A stretch of DNA of 63,586 bases from Bacteroidales bacterium (GCA_012517855.1 JAAYUD010000083.1:1-63586); one strand, 5' to 3'; counted from the stretch's first letter, positions 44,369-52,910 are shown. Numbers and translations: made by a program. Notes: a model not told the origin generated them from the sequence alone.

Positions 44369-45385
44369 ATGGAAAATCTAAAAGTTTTGCCTATAATAGG
44401 CAATGGAAGAATCAATCTTTCGGAGTATGCTGAAGATGCTGTAATCGTAGAAGAACCTACTGTTAAACAGGCGGTGACTTTTTTGGAATCCAACACCAAT
44501 GAGGTGACTATTGACGAACTGAAAACAAAATGTGTCGTACCTACTTGGGCTAACCAAGAACTGACTATTGCCCATCAAGATTTTATCAATTGTGTACATG
44601 ATGCAGCCAGTTGCTTTTTTGCAGGTGAAAAGATCAATCAACCAGACATTCGTTGCAGCCATATCATCAGAGGTCGAACTCCTGATGCTTTAGGCAAGAG
44701 GGCGGCAGAACTGCTCGAATCTGAAAAGACACAGTTCTACCAACGGCTTGCATTCGCTTTTACCGTTCCTACAATTTATGATACGGTACGTGGAGAGAAG
44801 TTGGAACTTTGCATCGGTGGCGTTCGCAACTATAGCGATCTAAACTTGTACCGTGCGAAGAAAGGAGTTGAAACATTCTCCGTTTTTATCGGTTGGCGGG
44901 TGCATATATGCTCCAATCAAGTACTATCTGGTGAGGGTGTAAAACTTTCAATGCAGGTAATGACCATAAACGAACTATACAGTAAGGTGTTGGACTTATT
45001 CAACGGTTTCAATCCTGCCAAGGACATTCATTTGCTTCAAACGCTGTCAAATACCTACCTGACCGAAACACAGTTTGCACAAGTAGTAGGCAGAATGAGA
45101 CTATATGGAGCGTTGCCAAGAGGTTATCAACGGGCAGTACCTAAACTGCTTGTTACAGATAGCCAGATCAACAATATTTGCAGGGACTTCTATCATAGCG
45201 ATAATTTTGGAATGAAAGACAATTCCATATCGATGTTTGACTTCCACAATCTGCTTACGCAAGCCAATAAAGGCAGCTACATTGATACCTACTTGCAACG
45301 TGCCGTTAATGCTACCGAAGTAAGCATCGGACTTAACAGTGCTCTGCAAGGAGCAAATACTCCATACGGTTGGTTTCTGGGTTGA
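44369..45385 (+). CDS. DUF3871 family protein
   Basis: The 338-residue protein matches the DUF3871 family, common on Bacteroides mobile elements and of unknown function. Typical stretches include IRCSHIIRGRTPDALGK, FAFTVPTIYDTVRGE, LELCIGGVRNYSDLNLY and the C-terminal GANTPYGWFLG. It has no membrane segment. It is followed by a clear terminator and then by the RadC/JAB gene, the usual company of this family. Its presence supports the island reading of the region. Confidence 0.85.
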   Translation: MENLKVLPIIGNGRINLSEYAEDAVIVEEPTVKQAVTFLESNTNEVTIDELKTKCVVPTWANQELTIAHQDFINCVHDAASCFFAGEKINQPDIRCSHIIRGRTPDALGKRAAELLESEKTQFYQRLAFAFTVPTIYDTVRGEKLELCIGGVRNYSDLNLYRAKKGVETFSVFIGWRVHICSNQVLSGEGVKLSMQVMTINELYSKVLDLFNGFNPAKDIHLLQTLSNTYLTETQFAQVVGRMRLYGALPRGYQRAVPKLLVTDSQINNICRDFYHSDNFGMKDNSISMFDFHNLLTQANKGSYIDTYLQRAVNATEVSIGLNSALQGANTPYGWFLG

Positions 45386-45409
45386 GAGTACCGTTGATTT
45401 TCGAACTGG

Positions 45410-45440
45410 GGGCATCCATTAGATTGGATGTCCTTTTTTT
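45410..45440 (+). terminator. Terminator of the DUF3871 gene
   Basis: A GGCATCCA stem pairs with TGGATGTCC around TTAGAT, followed by seven T. Confidence 0.75.
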
Positions 45441-45489
45441 CTTCCTGACCCCTTTATATAAAAATAAAAAACACTGAAAAAACAAGACA

Positions 45490-45942
45490 ATGAATACGGA
45501 ATATACAGTAGCAGAAGTACAGCTTACCTACAAAAGGAAAGCTTCCTATATGGGCGAAGGAGAACTTCGCAGCTCTATTGATGTTTACAGGTTTCTTCTT
45601 TCCATCTATCCGAAAGAAACCATCGAATATCGTGAATCGTTTAAAGTTCTATACCTGAATAATTGTGGCAAGGCTATCGGATATACCACCATTTCAGAGG
45701 GTGGAATAGATACTACTTGTGTTGACGTGCGAATGATATTGCAAGGTGCGCTGCTTTGTAACGCTACACAAATCATCCTCTCTCACAACCATCCCAGTGG
45801 TAATTTAAATCCCAGTACGCAGGATATATCCTTAACCAAGAAAATTAAGGACGCGGCAGCCATTATGCAGATTAGACTTGTAGATCATATCATCTTGACG
45901 ACGGAGAATTATTATAGTTTTTCGGATGATGGAAAAATTTGA
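45490..45942 (+). CDS. RadC-like JAB/MPN-domain protein
   Basis: The 150-residue protein is a RadC-type JAB metalloprotease fold with the metal motif HNHPSGNLNPSTQDISLT and the catalytic-Asp region VDHIILT. It lacks the N-terminal HhH part of full RadC. Stand-alone JAB proteins like this are standard accessories of Bacteroides mobile elements, though their role remains unclear; despite the name, a DNA-repair function is not established. It lies between DUF3871 and the short recombinase. Confidence 0.9.
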   Translation: MNTEYTVAEVQLTYKRKASYMGEGELRSSIDVYRFLLSIYPKETIEYRESFKVLYLNNCGKAIGYTTISEGGIDTTCVDVRMILQGALLCNATQIILSHNHPSGNLNPSTQDISLTKKIKDAAAIMQIRLVDHIILTTENYYSFSDDGKI

Positions 45943-46057
45943 AGTGGATAATTAATATTCACTTCTGTTATTAGTGAACGTTTCACTGATAATCAGCTAT
46001 TTATGTAATGATGCTTAAAAATAATATTCACTTCCATTGATTTAAATATAAAACAGA

Positions 46058-46645
46058 ATGTCACAAAAATACTCCAGAACCGCAGCGGATTATCTGGTTT
46101 GGTCCGATGCAATGAACCTGATTAGAAAATTGGCAAGAGACGATAATTATAAGATGTCGCTACTTGTGGCGATAGGTTGTTTTTCTGGTTTGAGAATTTC
46201 TGATATACTTGCTCTTCGTTGGTTTCAACTTTTAGATGCGGAAGAGTTTACCATAACAGAGAAGAAAACAGGTAAACAACGAACGGTTAGAATGAATCCT
46301 CAATTGCAAAAACACTTGAAGGATTGCTACTCGCATATAGCTCCAATCAGTAAGAATGCTCCTATACTTGTCAGTCAGAAAGGTACGGTTTATTCCATCC
46401 AGCGAATCAATATCATTCTCAAAGAACTGAAGAAGAAGTACAGGTTGCGAATAGGTAATTTCTCTTGCCACAGTTTGAGAAAAACATTTGGCAGGCAGGT
46501 CTACAATATGAACAGCGACAATGCGGAACTTGCTCTTGTCAAACTCATGGAGCTGTTCAACCATAGCAGTGTCACCATTACCAAACGCTACTTGGGACTG
46601 AGACAGGAAGAGCTGCTTGAAACATATGAGTGTTTGAGTTTCTAA
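46058..46645 (+). CDS. Minimal tyrosine recombinase (catalytic domain only)
   Basis: At 195 residues this is essentially just the catalytic domain of a tyrosine recombinase. All active-site positions are present: Arg in SGLRISDIL, Lys in EKKTGKQRT, HxxR in CHSLRKTFGRQVY, His in FNHSSVT and Tyr in TKRYLGL. The N-terminal core-binding domain is reduced to about 25 residues. It may be a second recombinase of the island (inversion or resolution) or rely on another DNA-binding partner. No short inverted repeats directly around it were spotted. Confidence 0.85.
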   Translation: MSQKYSRTAADYLVWSDAMNLIRKLARDDNYKMSLLVAIGCFSGLRISDILALRWFQLLDAEEFTITEKKTGKQRTVRMNPQLQKHLKDCYSHIAPISKNAPILVSQKGTVYSIQRINIILKELKKKYRLRIGNFSCHSLRKTFGRQVYNMNSDNAELALVKLMELFNHSSVTITKRYLGLRQEELLETYECLSF

Positions 46646-46840
46646 AACGATAAGACAGTTAGCACCTTGATTATGTCAGGGTGTTAATGTCTATTCGGGA
46701 AAATGTTTTCAGAGACCGATAGCGTCTGGAGTTTTAATTTGTAATAATAACTAATTTATGGCTGAATAGAATTTTTTTGTTACTTCTGATTTGTTTTGCT
46801 CAATAATTTTGTATGTTTGTGACATATAATACTAACTCAA

Positions 46841-47632
46841 ATGGAGCAGATAGAGAATATTATTAACGCTATTGATAATAAATTACTTGAGACTGGAAAG
46901 GAATATTTGATACTGAGGCAAGCTAATGAACTGCTAATGTCACTAGGTTTTGTTGAAGACAATAAAATTCTAAAGAAAATAATCCTTGAGGGACAATTAC
47001 CTCATGCATATTTGACTGAATCTGCTCCAAGGCAATGGAGAATTCCTCTTTCAAAAGACGGTTTGCTAAGAAAAGAAAAATTAAAGCCCCAAAATATACA
47101 TAACAAAAGACCAAATAAGGTGTCTTGTGATGTCAATAGGGAAGAAAAATCTGTAAGGCATTTTATCTGTCCTAGATGTGGTTCTCAGCTACTTATTTCT
47201 GATGATTTACGAGAGGAAGAATATATTAGGTGTTCTATTTGTAAAAATATATTCCCGAATCCTTTTAGGGAAGTATCACGTAATTTTTTTAAATCGCATA
47301 AAGGGTGGATCATTACTATTATTGTAATCATTGTTCTATGGATTATAGGGGCTTCTATCGATAATAGTAATAATTTTTCTACAAATCAGAAAGTTGAAAA
47401 TAGTCCATATGATGCTTCAGTATCTCAAGTAGTTCAATATTTGAAAGATAACCTTAAAGATCCTGATAGTTATTCAGGTGTTGAATGGTCTTCTGTAATT
47501 AAGACAGATGATGGTGGATATTATGTGAGACATAAATATCGGGCAAAAAACAGTTTTGGTGGATATGCCCTAGAGAATAAAGTCTTTTATTTAGACTCAA
47601 AAGGAAATGTGATTAATGTTATTGATTATTAG
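46841..47632 (+). CDS. Excisionase-like HTH, zinc ribbon and membrane helix protein
   Basis: The 263-residue protein combines three parts. An N-terminal segment (residues 20-72, LPHAYLTESAPRQWRIPLSKDGL) looks like the recognition wing of MerR/excisionase-type HTH domains. A zinc ribbon (CPRCGSQ...CSICKN) sits near 108-135. A single membrane helix (GWIITIIVIIVLWIIGASI, about 152-170) precedes an extracytoplasmic C-terminal domain. The fusion is odd, because a DNA-binding head would be tethered to the membrane. It stops two bases before the next gene, so the two are co-transcribed. Confidence 0.65.
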   Translation: MEQIENIINAIDNKLLETGKEYLILRQANELLMSLGFVEDNKILKKIILEGQLPHAYLTESAPRQWRIPLSKDGLLRKEKLKPQNIHNKRPNKVSCDVNREEKSVRHFICPRCGSQLLISDDLREEEYIRCSICKNIFPNPFREVSRNFFKSHKGWIITIIVIIVLWIIGASIDNSNNFSTNQKVENSPYDASVSQVVQYLKDNLKDPDSYSGVEWSSVIKTDDGGYYVRHKYRAKNSFGGYALENKVFYLDSKGNVINVIDY

Positions 47633-47634
47633 TT

Positions 47635-48516
47635 ATGGATAATTTTGCATTTCAACATTGTCTTGAAGAATTTGCTGATTGTAGCGATAAACTATTTGAA
47701 TTAAAAGTTATTCGTGCTGATAATTTTACAGGAGAAATAGGTGAATATATTGTTAGCAGATACTTTAATTTAGAGTTAGCGCAACGTTCAAACGAAGCTT
47801 ATGATGCAATAGACAGTAATGGATATAAATATCAAATAAAATCCAAAATTAGATCTGGCAATAATTATAATTATCACATAAATGGGTTGAAATATGATCA
47901 ATTTGATTTTTTAGTAGTTGTCTATTTTGATGAATATTACACACCAATCTTAATATTAAGAATTCCTGCAAAGGAAATACATGATAAAGTGCTAAATATT
48001 AATGAATCTCATATTCACTCATATAACCAAGATATTTCTAAGCTTAATTTGCCTAAAAGTCAGCAACTTGCTATAAGGAAATTTGCTGATGTTTATTTAA
48101 AGTTGGTGGATTCAGAAATAATCAGAAGTAGAAGAATCGTGGGTGATATTGGGGAATATTATGCATGCCAACTTTTAAATTTAGAAAGGTGCATATGTAA
48201 AAATACAAAGGGAATGGATGCATCTGGTTGTGGTCTAACTTTTGAGATCAAGACGAGGCGAGTTTATGAAAGTGATCGTAGGGTAAGTCAAACGAGACGA
48301 TTAAATAACCTTGTTGGGAAAGATGCTGATTATTTAATTGTTGTTACAATTGATAGAACATTTAGATGCTCTGGAATGTGGATTATGCCAATGGAAAATA
48401 TTATAAATTTAAAGTCTGCAAATCTTAACATAGTTAACAATGGCATTGGTGTAAAGAATCTAATACCTAGCAAAGTCGATTGGTTAAATACTGGTGAACC
48501 TTTTATTTCATTTTAA
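47635..48516 (+). CDS. Protein with two tandem PD-(D/E)XK-like nuclease domains
   Basis: The 293-residue protein looks internally duplicated. The N-terminal copy has GEIGE (33-37), Asp57/Asp60 and QIKSK (67-71). The C-terminal copy has GDIGE (170-174), Asp195 and EIKTR (204-208). GE...D...(E/Q)xK is the restriction-endonuclease-like active-site pattern, as in DUF6998-type proteins. Copy one has Gln for the catalytic acid. It lies two bases after the membrane-anchored HTH/zinc-ribbon gene. A DNA-targeting, possibly defensive role is inferred. Confidence 0.6.
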   Translation: MDNFAFQHCLEEFADCSDKLFELKVIRADNFTGEIGEYIVSRYFNLELAQRSNEAYDAIDSNGYKYQIKSKIRSGNNYNYHINGLKYDQFDFLVVVYFDEYYTPILILRIPAKEIHDKVLNINESHIHSYNQDISKLNLPKSQQLAIRKFADVYLKLVDSEIIRSRRIVGDIGEYYACQLLNLERCICKNTKGMDASGCGLTFEIKTRRVYESDRRVSQTRRLNNLVGKDADYLIVVTIDRTFRCSGMWIMPMENIINLKSANLNIVNNGIGVKNLIPSKVDWLNTGEPFISF

Positions 48517-48599
48517 TTTGAACTGCTTTCGGTTGAAAATCATTTATTCAACAAATATTGATAACTTTTTTATAATAAAATTTATTAACTTGAACTTAG

Positions 48600-48657
48600 G
48601 GTGGGACAAAATTCGAAGATATTGCTATTATATAGCCACTTTCTGTTTTGTCCTACC
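48600..48657. terminator. Hairpin related to the one at 41.6 kb
   Basis: GGTGGGACAAAA (48600-48611) pairs with TTTTGTCCTACC (48646-48657) with one G-U pair, around a 34-base AT-rich loop. Stem and length resemble the hairpin at 41578-41636. Confidence 0.6.
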
Positions 48658-48945
48658 ACCAGAAGAATAGAGTCTGATGATACAACAGAATACTGATTTT
48701 TGGCTGTCATGAGGACAGTAAATTTATTTTCCGCATTAACTTGGATATTCAAACACTTTATGTAACTTTGTCATGTTTTAGGAGCATTAAACTCCTGAGA
48801 TGCGTTATTTTATTGAAAACATAGAGCGTCTAAAGATATTATCCTGACGGGAAATCTCGACAATTTCATTGTAGAAGGATGATAGACAAGAGCGCTCACG
48901 TCGTTGCTATATACTTACCTATTAGGTGAATGATATAACTTTACG

Positions 48946-49019
48946 GCGTGGGCTATTGTTTGTTATTTCTACAAGGGCAGTCGAGAGCCTCTCGTTGATA
49001 ATAGCAATAGTTCCCACGC
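48946..49019 (+). ncRNA. Structured leader upstream of the first lipoprotein
   Basis: GCGTGGGCTATTG (48946-48958) pairs with CAATAG-TT-CCCACGC (49005-49019, two-base bulge), enclosing a small CGAG/CTCG hairpin and followed by a T-rich run. It ends 48 bases before the lipoprotein start. It could be a small RNA, an attenuator or a terminator; the identity is unproven. Between 48517 and 48945 only the hairpin at 48.6 kb stands out. Confidence 0.45.
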
Positions 49020-49066
49020 TTTTATTTTATAACCGCTTTCTAGAGGGGACAAGGAAGCTTAATTGT

Positions 49067-50026
49067 ATGTTTATGAAAACACTCAAATTTTTTGGGATAG
49101 CTTCGCTAGTCGTTTTAGCTTCTGTCTTCACCTCTTGTAGTAAAAGTAATGACTCTTCCAGCGAAATTACTAAGGGCGATGATGATGGGGGTGTTAAAAA
49201 AGCACCAACAACTGATGAACTGTTTGCCAAATACATTGGCAATTATTCCAATATCACATGTCGAACTCGATTCACTCCTTATGGTAGTATCCAGTTTTAC
49301 TTGCTGGGAATTAAAAACAAACACTTGTGGTTTAGTCAATTTGATTCATCAAATGGAACTCTTAAGCAAACATGGGAAGATACTGAAGAAACTGATAGTG
49401 TGCTTAAAATTAATAAAGGATACGGAGAATATGGAACGTTTCAAATACAATCAATAATCCCTGGTGCTCAAGGTCTCAATTTCTACAAAAAGACAGATAC
49501 AGGAAATATTACATTTTTATTGTTATCGGGGAAATGGAAGGATGCGTCTAACTTTTGTAATGTTGCTTATACAGTATTCACGAGCAATAATAAATCCAAA
49601 CACATAATATCATGTTCTCACGCCGATTATAGTTATATCTATCTCAACGATTGGTATGAAAATTCTGCCATTATTGATGGTTGTTGCTATTCACAATCGG
49701 GAGATACTTTATATGTCTGCAAAGATAATTATGGTCCCAGTCTAGATTATGTTCCAGTTTCATATGAAGAAGGAATTGTTTGTAGTTCTTATTATAATAA
49801 TATATACCGTAATAATTTTAAAACAGGTGAAAAAGTATGGGGTACAGAAATTAAGGCACCTTTTGATGTTCCTACAGATGCTAATCCTAAATATACATAT
49901 ACATTGCTTGATAAATCAACAGATATATGGAAATATAAGGTAAATATGGTTTATTATGATGGTACTAAAAAGGAGTTTACTTTTACTATCAACATAAATA
50001 CAGGAGAATATAAAGCATCTGTTTGA
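49067..50026 (+). CDS. Island lipoprotein 1 of a tandem pair
   Basis: The start at 49067 (MFMKTLKFFG; 49073 also possible) gives a proper lipoprotein signal with lipobox SVFTSCSK. A longer frame from 48926 would read through the structured leader and is not preferred. The mature protein of about 300 residues has a YIGNYSNITCR motif near its N-terminus and no known domain. Its last 55 residues (KAPFDVPTDANPKY to TINTGEYK-type) are almost the same as in the next gene, while the rest has diverged. It is probably surface or periplasmic. Confidence 0.7.
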   Translation: MFMKTLKFFGIASLVVLASVFTSCSKSNDSSSEITKGDDDGGVKKAPTTDELFAKYIGNYSNITCRTRFTPYGSIQFYLLGIKNKHLWFSQFDSSNGTLKQTWEDTEETDSVLKINKGYGEYGTFQIQSIIPGAQGLNFYKKTDTGNITFLLLSGKWKDASNFCNVAYTVFTSNNKSKHIISCSHADYSYIYLNDWYENSAIIDGCCYSQSGDTLYVCKDNYGPSLDYVPVSYEEGIVCSSYYNNIYRNNFKTGEKVWGTEIKAPFDVPTDANPKYTYTLLDKSTDIWKYKVNMVYYDGTKKEFTFTININTGEYKASV

Positions 50027-50075
50027 TTGGCAGAATATGTTATTGGATAAATATTAAATAAAAAATATTTGAAAC

Positions 50076-51023
50076 ATGAATAATATTAGGAAGTTCTTTT
50101 TAATTTTGCCTATTACTGTTTTGTGCAATATACTTTGTTCTTGCAATAGCAAAAATAATAGTATAGACTATAATCCAGAAACAAATTGGGATAAATATGT
50201 TGGTAATTATTCAAACATAACATGTAGAAATACTACTGATATTATTAAAGGAGATTCCATTTTATTTAGTGGGGTCAGAAATGGTCATTTATGGTATGTC
50301 GCTTATTCTCAAAGAACCAAAGAAAAAATATTTGAATGGGAAGATCAAATAGCTATTGATACCATGAATTATAAAATAGATAGAGGGTATGGGGTTTATG
50401 AAAATGCCAGAATAAAAAATATCATCCCTTCATTTTATAGAAAAACGAATGACGGTAGTATTGTAAGCGTTTGCCTCTACGTTACAGGCGGAACTCTCCC
50501 AATCTCTTATGTTACATCTTTTACAAAGCAAAATGAATCCGTCCATATCGTGGGAAAATACTATAGAGATTGGTACAATAACAGTATCGTTTTATTCGAA
50601 TATGGAGCAGATGATGAAGGAATATATTCAATATTGGTAAATTCATTTTTTAAAGTGGCTAATATTGAAGGTAATCAATTGTTCTCATTCAGCTCATCTA
50701 CTGATTATATAGGCCCTCCTTACATTGACATCGGTACTCTTTTTTCTTATGCAATTCCTATATCAAATGAAGAAGCAATCTTATGCGTTGATAATTATAT
50801 ATTTAAATGGAATTATAGTAATGCTAGTGCAGTTTGGACTACAGAATGTAAAGCACCTTTTGATGTTCCTACAGATGCTAATCCTAAATATACAACTACA
50901 TTACTTGATAAATCAACAGATACATGGAAATATAAGGTAGATATGGTTTATTATGATGGTACTAAAAAGGAATTTACTATTACTATCAATATAAATACAG
51001 GAGAATATAAAACGTCTGTTTGA
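50076..51023 (+). CDS. Island lipoprotein 2 of a tandem pair
   Basis: The 315-residue paralogue of the previous gene has a signal with lipobox NILCSCNS and the shared YVGNYSNITCR motif. The two genes are 49 bases apart. The last 170 bases are nearly identical to the preceding gene, but the N-terminal two-thirds are only distantly alike, suggesting selection or gene conversion at the C-terminus. No enzyme motif was seen. Confidence 0.7.
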   Translation: MNNIRKFFLILPITVLCNILCSCNSKNNSIDYNPETNWDKYVGNYSNITCRNTTDIIKGDSILFSGVRNGHLWYVAYSQRTKEKIFEWEDQIAIDTMNYKIDRGYGVYENARIKNIIPSFYRKTNDGSIVSVCLYVTGGTLPISYVTSFTKQNESVHIVGKYYRDWYNNSIVLFEYGADDEGIYSILVNSFFKVANIEGNQLFSFSSSTDYIGPPYIDIGTLFSYAIPISNEEAILCVDNYIFKWNYSNASAVWTTECKAPFDVPTDANPKYTTTLLDKSTDTWKYKVDMVYYDGTKKEFTITININTGEYKTSV

Positions 51024-51106
51024 TTGATAAAACAGCATTGGAGCGAATAACTCTGATGCTGTCCTCTATTGTTAAATAAACGGTTTTGAATAAAAAATTA
51101 AAAACA

Positions 51107-51295
51107 ATGAAGTGTAAAAGAATTATTTTTACTACTATAGCATCGCTATTTTGGTTAATGAGCTATGCTGATCTTGAAGATCATGGAAAGGATTATTCTA
51201 TTGATGACAGTGGCTCAGATTTGGGCTATAAAATACTATTATTGTTGATAGTTATTGGTTTTATTATCTATGGCATATATCATATAAATGATTAA
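51107..51295 (+). CDS. Small membrane protein of the island
   Basis: The start MKCKRIIF at 51107 gives about 62 residues: a signal-like N-terminal helix (IIFTTIASLFWLMSYA), an acidic middle (DLEDHGKDYSIDDSGSD) and a C-terminal membrane helix (ILLLLIVIGFIIYGIYHI). No family is known to me. It follows the lipoprotein pair on the same strand. Confidence 0.5.
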   Translation: MKCKRIIFTTIASLFWLMSYADLEDHGKDYSIDDSGSDLGYKILLLLIVIGFIIYGIYHIND

Positions 51296-51461
51296 TATAG
51301 TAATTACCACAATATAGGGACTGTGATGTTTTGTTGTATCTATATTTAATGATACCTACTAGCTTTTATGATGATAAATTTAATTAAATTTGTAATGGCT
51401 TAGCCTAGATGTTATGGTTAAAAGGAAAATATTAAATGTAAGGATTAATAAAGATAATAAT

Positions 51462-52124
51462 ATGCCTAAAACACTCTATTTCCTATTGTTTTTAGTGGGC
51501 TCTTGTGGCGCTAAATCTGTAACTGTTAATGAGCAGCCTTTTGAGCAAGGTAATAAGATGTTCAATATTGGCGATAATAATTATATTCTTGCTTCTTATG
51601 AGGATATAATTAAAGGCAAAACAGTAACTTTGAAAGCAGCAAATAGAGTTGTCTGTCTAGCTGCTGGTAGTAAATATCGAATAAAAATTATAACAGGCAA
51701 TAGAGACATTTATGAAGATATTTATGCTCATAACAACAACTATAATTTGATTAACCAATTAGGGATGCTGGATGATGCCGATTATATTCAACTCTCGAGT
51801 GTTGATTTGGATGGTGATGGTAAAAAGGAATTTGTTGTAACTATTGGGGCACCACATACAGGTTTGGGCATTGCTTCTTTCGTCTTCACTTCTGAGTTAA
51901 AATATGTAGGTAAAGTGGATGGTTGGGACTATATGTTTTTGAATAAACATAGACATATTATTGCTCCTCATTCTGCCTTACGCTGGTATGATTATTACTG
52001 TTATAGAAATGGAGAAATTAAGAATTTGGGAGAAGTAGATATAGATAATACATCACAGCAACCGCACGTTAACCAAAAGGAAGCAGAAAAGATGCTCTAT
52101 AATGAATTAAGAAATACAAAATAA
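51462..52124 (+). CDS. Lipoprotein with an FG-GAP/calcium-loop-like segment
   Basis: The start MPKTLYFLLF at 51462 gives a lipoprotein signal (LVGSCGAK); the longer frame from 51414 adds 16 polar residues. The product is about 220 residues. A DLDGDGKKEFVVTIG segment resembles the metal-binding loop of FG-GAP/integrin-type repeats; the protein has only one clear copy. It starts 166 bases after the small membrane-protein gene and six bases before the zinc-ribbon gene, which probably shares its transcript. Confidence 0.65.
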   Translation: MPKTLYFLLFLVGSCGAKSVTVNEQPFEQGNKMFNIGDNNYILASYEDIIKGKTVTLKAANRVVCLAAGSKYRIKIITGNRDIYEDIYAHNNNYNLINQLGMLDDADYIQLSSVDLDGDGKKEFVVTIGAPHTGLGIASFVFTSELKYVGKVDGWDYMFLNKHRHIIAPHSALRWYDYYCYRNGEIKNLGEVDIDNTSQQPHVNQKEAEKMLYNELRNTK

Positions 52125-52129
52125 TTATT

Positions 52130-52456
52130 ATGACGCAATTATGTCATTGCAAAGTGGTTTGTCCAAATTGTGGAGAAACAGGTGTTAGATCAAAATATAA
52201 TTCAGTTAATACTACTAGGAAACCTGAATTGAAGATGCGAGTAGCTAAATGGGAATTATATACATGGGTGTGCCCGAAGTGTGGGAAGAAATACATTTTA
52301 AGTTATCCAAGTTTGATTAACGATAATGGGATAATGTGGGTTTTTACCGCTCATTTCAGTGAAGAGCTAGCAACTAGAGGATACAGTGGTGAAATAGTTG
52401 TAGATAACGAATGTGAGGATCCATTTATAGAGGCTTTTTGGAATCAGAAAGAATGA
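52130..52456 (+). CDS. Small zinc-ribbon protein
   Basis: The 108-residue protein has two CxxC pairs (CPNCGETG near 11 and CPKCGKKY near 50) spaced as a zinc ribbon, followed by a hydrophobic and acidic tail. Its function is unknown. It starts five bases after the FG-GAP-like lipoprotein. Its 3' part has a decayed partial copy at about 52512-52560. Confidence 0.6.
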   Translation: MTQLCHCKVVCPNCGETGVRSKYNSVNTTRKPELKMRVAKWELYTWVCPKCGKKYILSYPSLINDNGIMWVFTAHFSEELATRGYSGEIVVDNECEDPFIEAFWNQKE

Positions 52457-52468
52457 ATATTAAGCAGC

Positions 52469-52707
52469 TTTTGTACCGTTGAGAAATAGTAAGTACGGTA
52501 TGAGCTATATCCGCTCATTTTAGTGAAGAGCTAGAGGATATGTAGATAACGAATGTTCTGATCTAATGGCGATATTTTATAATATCCCAGCTGATGATAC
52601 AAAATCTGAAACAACGAAGTGAAAGAAATATTATTTTCTATTGCTATTTCTTTAAAAAAAACTATTTTTGTGCCGTTGAGCAATAGCAAATACGGCATGA
52701 GCTATAT
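52469..52707 (+). repeat. Decayed gene copy and a covarying hairpin repeat
   Basis: A 42-base unit occurs at 52469-52510 and 52666-52707 with five differences. Its stem is TACCGT/ACGGTA in the first copy and TGCCGT/ACGGCA in the second, so one A-T pair became G-C on both sides. Between the copies, 52512-52560 is a deletion-scarred copy of the 3' part of the zinc-ribbon gene. No intact gene occupies 52457-53069. Confidence 0.65.
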
Positions 52708-52790
52708 ATGAGAGTTATAAAATATATTGTTTAATTTAGAGAAACTTTAGAGTAATTTCTATAAAGGGTTGATTTACTACGTGGAATAGT

Positions 52791-52851
52791 CGGACTCGAA
52801 ATCCGGTGAACGGCTTGCTGTTCCGGGGGTTTGAATCCCTCTCTTTCCGCA
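52791..52851 (+). repeat. attR: second 61-bp tRNA-Ser 3'-end repeat
   Basis: It is identical to 36148-36208 over 61 bases but has no tRNA 5' half, so it is the displaced original tRNA end and the right boundary of the island. Confidence 0.92.
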
Positions 52852-52875
52852 TATTTTGATTCAAAATCAATTATT

Positions 52876-52910
52876 AAGGGAATAAAGCTCTTGCTTCATT
52901 CCTTTTTTTT
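52876..52910 (+). terminator. Original tRNA-Ser terminator beyond attR
   Basis: AAGGGAATAAAGC with GCTTCATTCC and a run of eight T; a diverged copy of the hairpin at 36235-36267. Confidence 0.7.

Noticed and set aside
48926-49066. N-terminal extension of lipoprotein 1
   Set aside because: It would read through the structured leader and remove the lipoprotein signal from the N-terminus.
36367-52790. Prophage
   Set aside because: No capsid, terminase, portal or tail genes were seen between the att repeats.
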